Shown: piece after piece, positions 1 through 6,232 of the stretch
Layout of the letters: each line of letters begins with the position of its first letter
Numbering within the stretch: the stretch's first letter is position 1
From: Treponema sp.
GTDB taxonomy: Bacteria; Spirochaetota; Spirochaetia; Treponematales; Breznakiellaceae
Length of the DNA: 7,226 nt
Assembly: GCA_031290325.1 (NCBI GenBank)
Contig: JAITNU010000175.1
Coordinates: forward strand, 1 to 7,226
Reading direction: 5' to 3'
Notes under the pieces: generated by a model
The model's database searches: none
Seen by the model: only the letters and a program-made list of their open reading frames with translations
Told to the model about the DNA's origin: nothing
Translations under genes and position numbers: made by a program

Positions 1-1
1 C

Positions 2-313
2 CTCCGGGGAAAAGCTATCTACGGTCTGTTTAGCAGCCCGGGGAACACCGTCTATGTGCCTAACACTTTTGTAGCTATCATCAACGCCAACCCCCGGCTC
101 CGGGGGCTTTTAATCACCAAACAACAGGAACTCTACGGCAGTGTGTGCGCCATAGTCCCGCCGCTGGTGCGGGTTCTGCCTCACTCGGAGGATGGGGGGT
201 GGAAGTTCAAATCCTTTGAATGGGCGCCCTTTTCAGGCGCGGATTCCGCCGGTATCCAGCGTTTTCTGCAATACCGGAATGCAATTATGGGCAAGAAATC
301 TATGCTTTTATGA
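2..313 (+). CDS. 3' end of an unrecognised protein (partial, runs in from the left edge)
   Basis: This frame is open from base 2 to a TGA at 311-313, so it is the C-terminal ~103 residues of a gene that begins outside the window; a GTG at 56 is the first start codon in the visible part but need not be used. The other two forward frames stop at 31-33 and 72-74. The residues read like an ordinary soluble protein, with short hydrophobic strands (VYVPNTFVAIINA, SVCAIVPPLVRVLP), then GWKFKSFEW and a final helix-like GIQRFLQYRNAIMGKK. The strand-rich body and closing 'G-I-x-R-F-L-x-x-R' helix faintly recall the end of a PilZ-type domain, but no PilZ signature (RxxxR, D/NxSxxG) is visible, so I assign no function. 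A GC-rich inverted repeat lies inside it at 91-106. Confidence 0.6.
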   Translation, partial: LRGKAIYGLFSSPGNTVYVPNTFVAIINANPRLRGLLITKQQELYGSVCAIVPPLVRVLPHSEDGGWKFKSFEWAPFSGADSAGIQRFLQYRNAIMGKKSMLL

Positions 314-403
314 GAACCCCCATCCATCGCACTGCCCTTGTTCAGTATCCGGCCTGGACTTTGTGAACCTGCCGGTATATCCTGGGGTTAAACGAGTAAA
401 ATT

Positions 404-1780
404 ATGGTATACAAAAAACCTGGTCAACGGATCATCCCTTTTCAGCTTGAAGATACCCTGGTGTTAGGATTCGACACCGGGCTTGACGCACGGGCCTTTG
501 CCCAGGCAAAGCTGGCCCAGTTGATTACCCAATGGGGTTACCTCGTGAGCGCCGCCGGTTCCATTGAACCCTGGAGGCCGGGGGGTGTTGTCCAACGGGA
601 TGGTACCATGTGCATCTGGGGGCCGAATTTTGAAGGGGAGCGGCTTGATGCGCTCATCCAGGATGATAAGCGGAAGGATGAGGCCCTGAACGCCCTGCGG
701 TATTGGATTCAGGCGCGGCGTTTCCTCGGGTCCCAGGAACTGCCCCACCCCTGGCCCGCCGGGGCCTTCATTGATCCTGCGGGGACAATACTCTTCCCCC
801 CAGACCATCTGATCCGCCAGAGTATCGAAGCGGAAGGGAGCGAAGCCTGGCTTAAGAATGTGGAACGCTGGGTTCATCCTGATCTGACCGGAAACCGGGC
901 GGTGTCCTTTGCCGCAGGCGCTATGCTGTACCAGGTCTTCTGCGGTTCCCCACCCTTCCCCAACGGGGATATCGATGCGGTACGACAAGACATCCGGGAG
1001 GGGGTCTTCCTTCCCCCGCTGCTTGCGACCCCTGGCCTGGACCAGGATCTTGCCCGGCTCATAAGCAGGGCGATCACCCCTGGCAAAGAAAAACATCTGG
1101 AGGAGCGGAGCAATCAGGAGGCATTAGGGGAGTACTTAGGTCCTCCTGGCGCCCCAGGGGTGGCTTCCTATATCCATGGCCTGGGGGATGCGGAACTGGT
1201 CAAGCTCAGGGTGGAACGGGAGCGGTTCAAAAAAAAGGCGGAAGTACGGGTAAAAACCAAGCGCTTTATGAACCGGAATGTCGCCATCCTCACCGGGGTC
1301 TGCGTGAGTATCCTCCTGCTGGGTGGTGTTATCTGGAGCATCATGAAGGGTCAGGCCGATAAGCCCACGACCCAGGGCATGAATCCCCTGGAAGTGGCGG
1401 AAACCTATTACGGAGCCTTCGGAACCCTGGATCATAGTACGATGGATGCCTGTGTTATCAATAAGGCCGGCAAGGAGGATATCAATATGGTCACTAATTT
1501 CTTTGTGATAAACAAGGTCCGGGAAGCCTACGAACGGACATCCCTCATATCCGCCCAGGAATGGGTTGATTCCGGTTCCCCACCCACCGCAGCAACGGTA
1601 TTCGGTATCTCTGAGCTCCGCCTCGAAGCCCGGGATGCAAGCCAAACCGTTCTGCAGGCTTCATATATGCTCTGGATTCCTGACGCCCCCCCCGAGGGGA
1701 TTACCGATGAACTGCGCCTGGTCCTGCATAAGGGGACCTGGCGTATCACAGAGATAAAACGGGCCTCTATGGGTCAATAA
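404..1780 (+). CDS. membrane protein with degenerate protein-kinase-like domain and extracytoplasmic NTF2-like domain
   Basis: A 458-residue single-span protein. Residues ~60-235 follow the order of a Ser/Thr kinase: a hinge-like stretch 69-85 (MCIWGPNFEGERLDALI), a catalytic-loop-like stretch 115-133 ending DPAGTILFPP, a helix-F-like segment 166-186 (SFAAGAMLYQVFCGSPPFP, compare the kinase 'S-x-G-x-x-L-Y-E-L-x-x-G-x-x-P-F') and a helix-H-like 216-230 (LARLISRAITPGKEK). I see no glycine-rich loop, VAIK lysine, HRD or DFG motif, so it is probably a pseudokinase. A basic stretch precedes the membrane span at ~293-315. The outer part, ~325-458, starts with NPLEVAETYYGAF and ends DELRLVLHKGTWRITEIKR, which resembles NTF2/SnoaL-like folds. 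ATG 404 is the first possible start after an in-frame TAA at 389-391; no Shine-Dalgarno is visible. The kinase and NTF2 assignments are by eye. An envelope signalling or scaffolding role is inference; it lies just ahead of a secreted M23 peptidase. Confidence 0.85.
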   Translation: MVYKKPGQRIIPFQLEDTLVLGFDTGLDARAFAQAKLAQLITQWGYLVSAAGSIEPWRPGGVVQRDGTMCIWGPNFEGERLDALIQDDKRKDEALNALRYWIQARRFLGSQELPHPWPAGAFIDPAGTILFPPDHLIRQSIEAEGSEAWLKNVERWVHPDLTGNRAVSFAAGAMLYQVFCGSPPFPNGDIDAVRQDIREGVFLPPLLATPGLDQDLARLISRAITPGKEKHLEERSNQEALGEYLGPPGAPGVASYIHGLGDAELVKLRVERERFKKKAEVRVKTKRFMNRNVAILTGVCVSILLLGGVIWSIMKGQADKPTTQGMNPLEVAETYYGAFGTLDHSTMDACVINKAGKEDINMVTNFFVINKVREAYERTSLISAQEWVDSGSPPTAATVFGISELRLEARDASQTVLQASYMLWIPDAPPEGITDELRLVLHKGTWRITEIKRASMGQ

Positions 1781-1795
1781 AATCGTTTCCTGGTC

Positions 1796-1824
1796 TTACC
1801 TATATCCCACTGTTATGCTACACT
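1796..1824 (+). promoter_or_regulatory. putative sigma70-like promoter, leaderless arrangement, for the M23 peptidase gene
   Basis: An extended -10 element, TGC-TACACT (hexamer 1819-1824), lies 17 bases after a weak -35-like TTACCT (1796-1801). The hexamer ends five bases before ATG 1830, so transcription would be expected to begin at or next to that start codon. No Shine-Dalgarno precedes any candidate start of this gene. The ATG at 1815 overlaps the promoter and would then be untranscribed. Confidence 0.4.
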
Positions 1825-1829
1825 GTCGT

Positions 1830-2783
1830 ATGATGATAGCAAAACAGAAGCCCCGGTGTTCGCTGGGGATGTTTCTAATCCTGTTCCTGGGCTTGTCTAT
1901 GGGTATCGTGGCCCAGGAAATACGTCTCGCGCTGATCCCTGAGAATCCCCGGCTTGGGGAACCAGTGACCATCGGCCTTACCGGTGCCGGGGCGGATACC
2001 AAACTCTGGGCGGAGCTTATCAATGCCCAGGGCCGGCGCCTGAGCAGGGCATCCTTTTTCAGCCTGACCCTTGACGGAGCCTCCGTGAAAGCGGCGATTC
2101 TGGCGGTGCCGTGCACATCCAGACCAGGTCCTGCCCTGATACGAGTCCAGCAGGATTCTGGAAGTATCGGGGAAATGAACATCACCATAATGCCCCGGGA
2201 CTTTGTGTCTGAAGAAATCGCCCTGGATCAGAACAATACGGAGCTTCGCACCGTGGCGGATCCGCAAAAGACCGCAGAGGCTAATACTTTATGGGCCATC
2301 CTCTCCCGTACCGGAACGGATCTGTATACCACCGAGGCCTTCAAGCCGCCGGTTACTGCCACCAGGCGGACCAGCTTTTTCGGCGACCGCCGGGTCTACA
2401 AATACGTGGATGGTTCCCGGGACACTGCGATCCATGCAGGCATTGACTACGGCGTTCCCACCGGGACCGCGGTAACGGCCTGCGCTCCAGGAAAAGTGGT
2501 TTTGGCCCGCTCCCGGATTGTTACGGGGAATTCGGTGATCCTCGAACACCTGCCCGGGGTTTATTCCCTCTATTATCACCTGGATAAGATTGAGGTACAG
2601 GAAGGAACCCTGGTGAAGGGCGGTGATCGCCTGGGTCAATCAGGCGCCACCGGGCTTGCGACTGGCCCCCATCTGCATTGGGAAATCCGGGTGGCTGGGG
2701 AGAACACCGATCCTGACGCCTGTATTGCCCATGCTGTCCTTGACAAAGACGCGCTTTTGAGTAAACTGATTCCTATACATTAA
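1830..2783 (+). CDS. secreted M23 family (LytM-type) metallopeptidase
   Basis: A probable zinc endopeptidase that cuts peptidoglycan cross-bridges or stem peptides in the periplasm. Counting from ATG 1830 (317 residues), a signal peptide has a basic start (KQKPR), a hydrophobic core (LGMFLILFLGLSMGIV) and likely cleavage near VAQ-E. A ~100-residue strand-rich, probably Ig-like domain follows (LIPENPRLGEPVTIGL to MNITIMPRDF), then a linker. The C-terminal M23 domain is complete: HAGIDYG with zinc ligands H202 and D206, the YYHLD histidine H250, and TGPHLHWEI with H281 and zinc ligand H283. The family is active when H-x3-D and H-x-H are both present, as here. Starts at 1815, 1830 and 1833 are possible; 1830 is preferred because of the -10 element placed just upstream and a cleaner signal peptide. 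It follows the pseudokinase-like gene by 49 bases and rpsU by 25 bases on the other side, suggesting shared transcription. It may act in cell separation or wall remodelling. Confidence 0.93.
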   Translation: MMIAKQKPRCSLGMFLILFLGLSMGIVAQEIRLALIPENPRLGEPVTIGLTGAGADTKLWAELINAQGRRLSRASFFSLTLDGASVKAAILAVPCTSRPGPALIRVQQDSGSIGEMNITIMPRDFVSEEIALDQNNTELRTVADPQKTAEANTLWAILSRTGTDLYTTEAFKPPVTATRRTSFFGDRRVYKYVDGSRDTAIHAGIDYGVPTGTAVTACAPGKVVLARSRIVTGNSVILEHLPGVYSLYYHLDKIEVQEGTLVKGGDRLGQSGATGLATGPHLHWEIRVAGENTDPDACIAHAVLDKDALLSKLIPIH

Positions 2784-2792
2784 CCGGGCGCG

Positions 2793-2805
2793 GAAAGGAG
2801 GTGAT
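2793..2805 (+). promoter_or_regulatory. extended Shine-Dalgarno sequence of rpsU
   Basis: GAAAGGAGGTGAT is complementary over 13 bases to the usual bacterial 16S rRNA 3' end (GGATCACCTCCTTTC). The GGAGG core ends seven bases before the TTG at 2809. This is the strongest ribosome binding site in the window, and it decides the TTG start. Confidence 0.9.
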
Positions 2806-2808
2806 TTT

Positions 2809-3012
2809 TTGGCGCATATCATTGTAGATGATAATGAGATGTTGGAAAAGGCCATCAAACGTTTTAAACGTATGGTGGAAAAAGAAGGTATCATCAGAGA
2901 ATTTAAAAAACGGGAATATTATGAAAAGCCTTCGACTATCCTGAATCGCAAGAAGAAGGCTATCCAGCGCAAACTACTTAAAAAGTCCCGAAAGGGCAGG
3001 GCTGATTATTAA
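2809..3012 (+). CDS. rpsU: 30S ribosomal protein bS21
   Basis: A 67-residue, very basic protein of the small ribosomal subunit, which sits near the 3' end of 16S rRNA and helps translation initiation. The bS21 pattern is clear: an acidic N-terminal stretch (VDDNEMLEKAIKRFKRMVEKEGI), then REFKKREYYEKPS and a lysine/arginine-rich helix ending KKSRKGRADY. Length fits the family. It starts at TTG, set by the 13-base Shine-Dalgarno just ahead; there is no in-frame ATG nearby before codon 11. It is more A/T- and lysine-rich than its neighbours, as expected for a small ribosomal protein. It lies 25 bases after the M23 gene and 11 bases before the putative start of the lipoprotein gene. The pairing of a weak start codon with a maximal Shine-Dalgarno could make its translation sensitive to the state of the ribosome's anti-Shine-Dalgarno; that is inference. 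Confidence 0.96.
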   Translation: MAHIIVDDNEMLEKAIKRFKRMVEKEGIIREFKKREYYEKPSTILNRKKKAIQRKLLKKSRKGRADY

Positions 3013-3023
3013 CGAGTGGTGGT

Positions 3024-3995
3024 TTGTATCAGTTCCAAAGGAGGGGAGAAGTTTTTAAATCTGAAAGGTTCTTCCACTCCTCATTTTTTTTGCTTTTTTC
3101 TTGGTTTATATGCTGTTTTGTTGTTACTTCCTGTATCAGCTTTTCCCCCCTTAGCCCCGAAACCGTTCTGTCTCCAGAAGCGCTTGTCCCGGAATGGCGG
3201 CCTTTTGCACAGGATAGTCCGGGGCTGGATTATATTGAGGTGCGGATCCGGGAACCGAGGCTTCAGTTCTGGGCAATACGGGTGGATCTCACGGAGCCTG
3301 CGTTGCGGATTGTGGTCAGCGCACCAGTTGGAGTGCAAGCAGGTATCATGCCCAGCATAAAGGTATCGAGCTTTGTCCGGCGTTTTGAGTGCCTTGGGGG
3401 GATCAACACGAATCCCTTTAGACCAGCCTCCGCACAGGAAGGGGAGGAGCGGACTATCGTAGGGATAACGGTTTCTGAGCACACCCTGGTCGCCCTTCCG
3501 TATCCCCAGTATGATGCCCTGGTTTTTTATGAGGACCAAAGGGCCGCCATCGTAAACCAGGCTGCACTGACCGATGGAAGTACCGGCCTGGAAGGGATAA
3601 GGAATGCAGTGGGTGGATTCTACGAGGTCTTACGGGACGGACAGATCACCGAAGCGGCACGGTCGGAACGGGGTCAGGTGCGGTACCCCAGAAGCGCCGC
3701 GGGATTATCCGCAGACGGTTTAACCCTCTACCTCCTGGTTATTGACGGCAGGCGACCTGGCAGCATAGGCGCCACCGAGGCTGAACTGGCGGTCATCCTG
3801 CGGCAACTGGGCGCCAACGATGGGCTTAACTTCGACGGCGGCGGATCAAGCGCCCTGGCCCTGCGATATCCTGATGGACAGGTACGAGTCGTGAATACCC
3901 CTATCCACGGCGGTATCCCCGGCAGAGAACGGGGGGTGGCAACCTGTCTGGGAATCGGAACACAATCAGGCTACCAATCTTGTAGTGCTGAGTAA
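3024..3995 (+). CDS. lipoprotein with phosphodiester glycosidase (NAGPA-type) domain
   Basis: Residue numbers count from TTG 3024 (323 residues). The N-terminus has a basic region (R6, R7, K12, R15), a hydrophobic core and a spirochaete-style lipobox VVTSC, predicting lipidation at C37 and LspA processing. The body matches the domain first known from N-acetylglucosamine-1-phosphodiester alpha-N-acetylglucosaminidase and common in bacterial envelope proteins. Visible motifs are GGINTNPF (125-132, where NGGFF is usual), the signature NFDGGGSS (269-276), VVN (N291) and GRERGVATCLGIG with E302 and R303. These glycine-rich and polar residues form the presumed active site; the substrate is unknown, perhaps a sugar phosphodiester in wall or lipid. 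The start is uncertain: TTG 3024 is the only usable codon before the signal peptide, but a strong Shine-Dalgarno-like AAAGGAGG (3037-3044) lies downstream of it, with no ATG, GTG or TTG in frame behind it until TTG 3090. An overlapping frame is also open here, so a sequence error near 3050-3091 is possible. Confidence 0.85.
   Translation: MYQFQRRGEVFKSERFFHSSFFLLFSWFICCFVVTSCISFSPLSPETVLSPEALVPEWRPFAQDSPGLDYIEVRIREPRLQFWAIRVDLTEPALRIVVSAPVGVQAGIMPSIKVSSFVRRFECLGGINTNPFRPASAQEGEERTIVGITVSEHTLVALPYPQYDALVFYEDQRAAIVNQAALTDGSTGLEGIRNAVGGFYEVLRDGQITEAARSERGQVRYPRSAAGLSADGLTLYLLVIDGRRPGSIGATEAELAVILRQLGANDGLNFDGGGSSALALRYPDGQVRVVNTPIHGGIPGRERGVATCLGIGTQSGYQSCSAE
3039..3091 (+). terminator. hairpin followed by T8, possible rpsU terminator or attenuator
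   Basis: AGGAG (3039-3043) can pair with CTCCT (3077-3081) and GAAG (3048-3051) with CTTC (3071-3074), separated by a small internal loop (GGGA/CA) and closed by a 19-base loop. Two bases later comes T8 (3084-3091), then G, C and T6. This resembles an intrinsic terminator for rpsU, but the internal loop and long apical loop make it weak, and it lies inside the 5' end of the lipoprotein reading frame. It would also hide the AAAGGAGG Shine-Dalgarno-like sequence. Confidence 0.35.
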
Positions 3996-4008
3996 GATAG
4001 GGTATACT
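3980..4008 (+). promoter_or_regulatory. putative sigma70-like promoter, leaderless arrangement, for the gene at 4015
   Basis: TTGTAG (3980-3985), a 17-base spacer and TATACT (4003-4008, five of six bases matching the -10 consensus). The -10 ends six bases before ATG 4015, placing the expected transcription start at the A of the start codon. It overlaps the last codons of the upstream lipoprotein gene. There is no Shine-Dalgarno for ATG 4015. Confidence 0.45.
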
Positions 4009-4014
4009 CAAGCA

Positions 4015-5472
4015 ATGCAGGAGATCATACTTCCAGAGCTGGTGATTGCTTTTTTTCTTTTTGTGTCGGTGTTTCGGTCGTATATCACCGCCTTACGGTT
4101 TCTGAATGGGTTAGTGTGGTTTCCTCTCATGGCATTGGTTATTGCAATTGGCCTCTTTCCAGCTTATGGATTCAGGCCTGAATGTATCCCCCTGGTGCTT
4201 TATACGGTGCTTATAAATATCTTCAATGTTTTATCCCTTTTTTCACGTAAAGGACAGGGTTGGAGTGTCGGTTTCCAGAATCGGGGCATAGGTTTTATCG
4301 CCGGAGCCGCGGTTTTTCTTATTATCACCACAGGGATAGCCCTGTATTTTGCACCGGTCCTGGATACGGCCCTGGTACGTGATGGAGTCAAGACCCTAAG
4401 CATCAGGGATGAAGCACGGAACGCCGAGTTTTTTATCCGTATCTATAGTCCTGAAGCTGCGGATGAACGGTCCCGGCCCCTGATGCTGGTGGCGCCCCCG
4501 GTCCTGGGTTCTGTCATGGCAGTGGATAGGGTATGCGCGGAACTGGCGGAACAGGACTTTACCGTGCTGACTTTTTCCCGCCGGGGCTTTGATGCTCCAG
4601 CCCTGGGGGAACAGGGAAAAAAATATGGCCTCTCCCTGGGGGAACGGATCAAGCTGCTCTGGGTGATGATGGCGGGAACCACCTGGAAAACAGCCAATGC
4701 CCAGGGCCAGGCCCTGGATGAGGCCAGGAAGCAGGACCTGGTATTCCTCCTTTCGTATATCAGTCAGCACCCTGCTATGGGTTCGCTGTCAGATACGGAC
4801 CTGAACACCATATTTCTGGCTGGATACGGTGCAGGCGGAACCAGCCTGGCTATGCTTGGAAGCTCTCAGGAATTTGTTGACCACCATACTTCCGTAAAAG
4901 GGATCATCCTGGTAGAAAGCCTCCTCTGGTCGGTCTTTCAGGGGGCACAAGCACGCATCAGGGAGATCCCCCCCTATACCGGGTGGCTCCAGGTAGCCTG
5001 GACACGTATAACGAACCTTTTCGAAACCCTAAAGCCCAAAAAAATAACCGGTATCGGACCGGTCCCCCGTTCGCTCCTGCCCGTTCTTTTGCTGGTTTCC
5101 GATAAAGTAAGGGAACCCCGGTACCGGGACAGCCGTTATGGGGCCATACTCCAGGTTCTGCAAACCGCCAAAGCCCCGGCGGTCCTGGTCGCAGCAGCAG
5201 GTGGAGGATTCCTGCATTATTCCGATTACCGTGAAAAATATCCTATCTACGGAAGTTTCTTTGCACAAGGGACGTATCGTATATGGAAACCGGAAGACCC
5301 CATCGGAGACACTGCCGCAATGATGACTAATTTTGCCGCCCTGCTCCTTGATGCAGCAGCTCAGGATGAAACAAGCGCCCTGCTCAGACGAAGGGGGGTT
5401 ACCGGGGATATCCATATCGAAACCGGAAGGGGCTGGAATTTACCCAATCCCCATTATATACTGAATCCATGA
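4015..5472 (+). CDS. four-span membrane protein with degenerate alpha/beta-hydrolase-like domain
   Basis: A 485-residue protein from ATG 4015; a GTG at 3985 would add ten residues but overlaps the upstream gene and a promoter-like element. Four hydrophobic spans lie at about 6-20, 33-50, 57-76 and 91-112. The rest resembles an alpha/beta hydrolase: strand 'LMLVAPPVLG' (oxyanion region), 'FTVLTFSRRGF', then the elbow IFLAGYGAGGTSLAML at ~266-281, where the usual G-x-S-x-G reads G270-Y-G272-A-G274, so the nucleophile serine is replaced by glycine. Later strands keep candidate acid D363 (LLLVSDKV) and histidine H401 (GGGFLHYSDY) at the positions where the catalytic Asp and His usually lie. With the serine missing, ordinary esterase or peptidase activity is unlikely, and a binding or scaffold role is possible. 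I do not recognise a named family. Its stop overlaps the start of the Nif3 gene (ATGA, 5469-5472), suggesting translational coupling. Confidence 0.87.
   Translation: MQEIILPELVIAFFLFVSVFRSYITALRFLNGLVWFPLMALVIAIGLFPAYGFRPECIPLVLYTVLINIFNVLSLFSRKGQGWSVGFQNRGIGFIAGAAVFLIITTGIALYFAPVLDTALVRDGVKTLSIRDEARNAEFFIRIYSPEAADERSRPLMLVAPPVLGSVMAVDRVCAELAEQDFTVLTFSRRGFDAPALGEQGKKYGLSLGERIKLLWVMMAGTTWKTANAQGQALDEARKQDLVFLLSYISQHPAMGSLSDTDLNTIFLAGYGAGGTSLAMLGSSQEFVDHHTSVKGIILVESLLWSVFQGAQARIREIPPYTGWLQVAWTRITNLFETLKPKKITGIGPVPRSLLPVLLLVSDKVREPRYRDSRYGAILQVLQTAKAPAVLVAAAGGGFLHYSDYREKYPIYGSFFAQGTYRIWKPEDPIGDTAAMMTNFAALLLDAAAQDETSALLRRRGVTGDIHIETGRGWNLPNPHYILNP
5434..5462 (+). promoter_or_regulatory. putative -10 element six bases ahead of the Nif3 start
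   Basis: TATACT (5457-5462) ends six bases before ATG 5469, the same spacing as at the 4015 gene. The -35 position, 17 bases upstream, reads TGGAAT (5434-5439), which is poor. It lies in the last codons of the upstream gene, so it may be coincidence; the ATGA overlap offers translational coupling as another explanation for the missing Shine-Dalgarno. Confidence 0.3.
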
Positions 5473-6221
5473 CAACCCGTACTTTAGATGATTTTTTCAG
5501 GTCCCTCTTGGTGCTTGACAACTTTGATACCGATCCCGCTCTGAACGGTTTACAGGTCGATAATGACGGGGCGGAAATCGGCAAAATCGCCTTTGCCGTG
5601 GACGCAAGCCTGGAAACCTGCACCCGTGCGGCCCTGACCGGGGCGGCCATGCTTTTCGTCCATCATGGGCTATTCTGGGGCACCCCCCTGCGGATAGCAG
5701 GCAGCCACCGGCGGCGGATTCAGTTCCTTTTAGACCATAACCTGGCCCTCTACGCCGTGCATTTGCCCCTGGATCAGCACCCCCAGCTCGGGAATAACGC
5801 GGCCCTTGCCGCGCTTTTAGGTATCGAAACCCCTGAGCCTTTCGGCATGTACCGGGGCCATAAAATCGGGTATAAAGGCTCCCTTACCCAGCCGCTGACC
5901 ATTGAAGACGCAGTTACCCGGATCAGCTTCATGGACAGACCGCCCCTGGGAGTGTATCCCTTTGGGAAGCGGGAAAACCGTTCTGCAGCAGTGGTTTCCG
6001 GGGGAGCTGCGGAAGAGGCGCTCCAGGCCATTGAGGAAGGCATTGATCTCTACGTTACCGGCGAAGCCTCCCACCAGGTGTATCATGAAACCCTGGAAGG
6101 GGGTCTCAATATGATAGCCGGCGGCCATTATTCCACCGAGGTCTGGGGCGTCCGCCGGGTCATGGAACACTGCCGGTTGAACCTGGATGTCGAATTCATC
6201 GACGTACCCACTGGTTTATAA
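5469..6221 (+). CDS. Nif3-like dinuclear metal centre protein (YbgI/DUF34 family)
   Basis: A 250-residue cytoplasmic protein of the widespread Nif3/YbgI family, typically toroidal hexamers with a two-metal site; the general function is unsettled, with proposed GTP cyclohydrolase-like or hydrolase roles in some members. Length matches the short bacterial form without the inserted PII-like domain. The family motifs are all present: NGLQV (26-30), FVHHGLFW with metal ligands H65 and H66, the HLPLDQH segment with D102 (and H98, H104), VTGEASHQVYHE (196-207), and GGHYSTEVWGV with H220 and E224. The predicted metal ligands H65, H66, D102, H220 and E224 appear intact, so the protein should bind metal. 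It starts within the stop of the upstream gene (ATGA) and has no Shine-Dalgarno of its own; lspA begins 11 bases after its stop. I see no evidence in the sequence for a functional link with its envelope-related neighbours. Confidence 0.95.
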   Translation: MTTRTLDDFFRSLLVLDNFDTDPALNGLQVDNDGAEIGKIAFAVDASLETCTRAALTGAAMLFVHHGLFWGTPLRIAGSHRRRIQFLLDHNLALYAVHLPLDQHPQLGNNAALAALLGIETPEPFGMYRGHKIGYKGSLTQPLTIEDAVTRISFMDRPPLGVYPFGKRENRSAAVVSGGAAEEALQAIEEGIDLYVTGEASHQVYHETLEGGLNMIAGGHYSTEVWGVRRVMEHCRLNLDVEFIDVPTGL

Positions 6222-6226
6222 AGGAG
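6221..6226 (+). promoter_or_regulatory. Shine-Dalgarno sequence of lspA
   Basis: AAGGAG starts at the last base of the Nif3 stop codon and ends six bases before ATG 6233. It is a conventional ribosome binding site and supports this start. It contrasts with the missing Shine-Dalgarno at several other genes in the window. Confidence 0.8.
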
Positions 6227-6232
6227 AAGAAA

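Noticed and set aside
361..403. Possible promoter ahead of ATG 404 (TTGTGA 361-366, TATATC 376-381, TAAAAT 397-402)
   Set aside because: No pair of hexamers has acceptable spacing, and TAAAAT would put the transcript start after the ATG.
192..467. Forward open frame of 91 codons overlapping the left-edge gene and the start of the pseudokinase gene
   Set aside because: It has a composition unlike a folded protein, no ribosome binding site, and overlaps two frames that read like real proteins.
464..1096. Long reverse-strand open frame of 210 codons
   Set aside because: Antisense shadow of the pseudokinase-like gene; proline/glycine-rich with no recognisable motif, caused by GC-biased codons on the plus strand.
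5047..5069. Repeated ACCGGT and the palindrome GGACCGGTCC as an operator
   Set aside because: Lies within ordinary codons (TGIGPVP) in the middle of a gene and has no second copy near a promoter.
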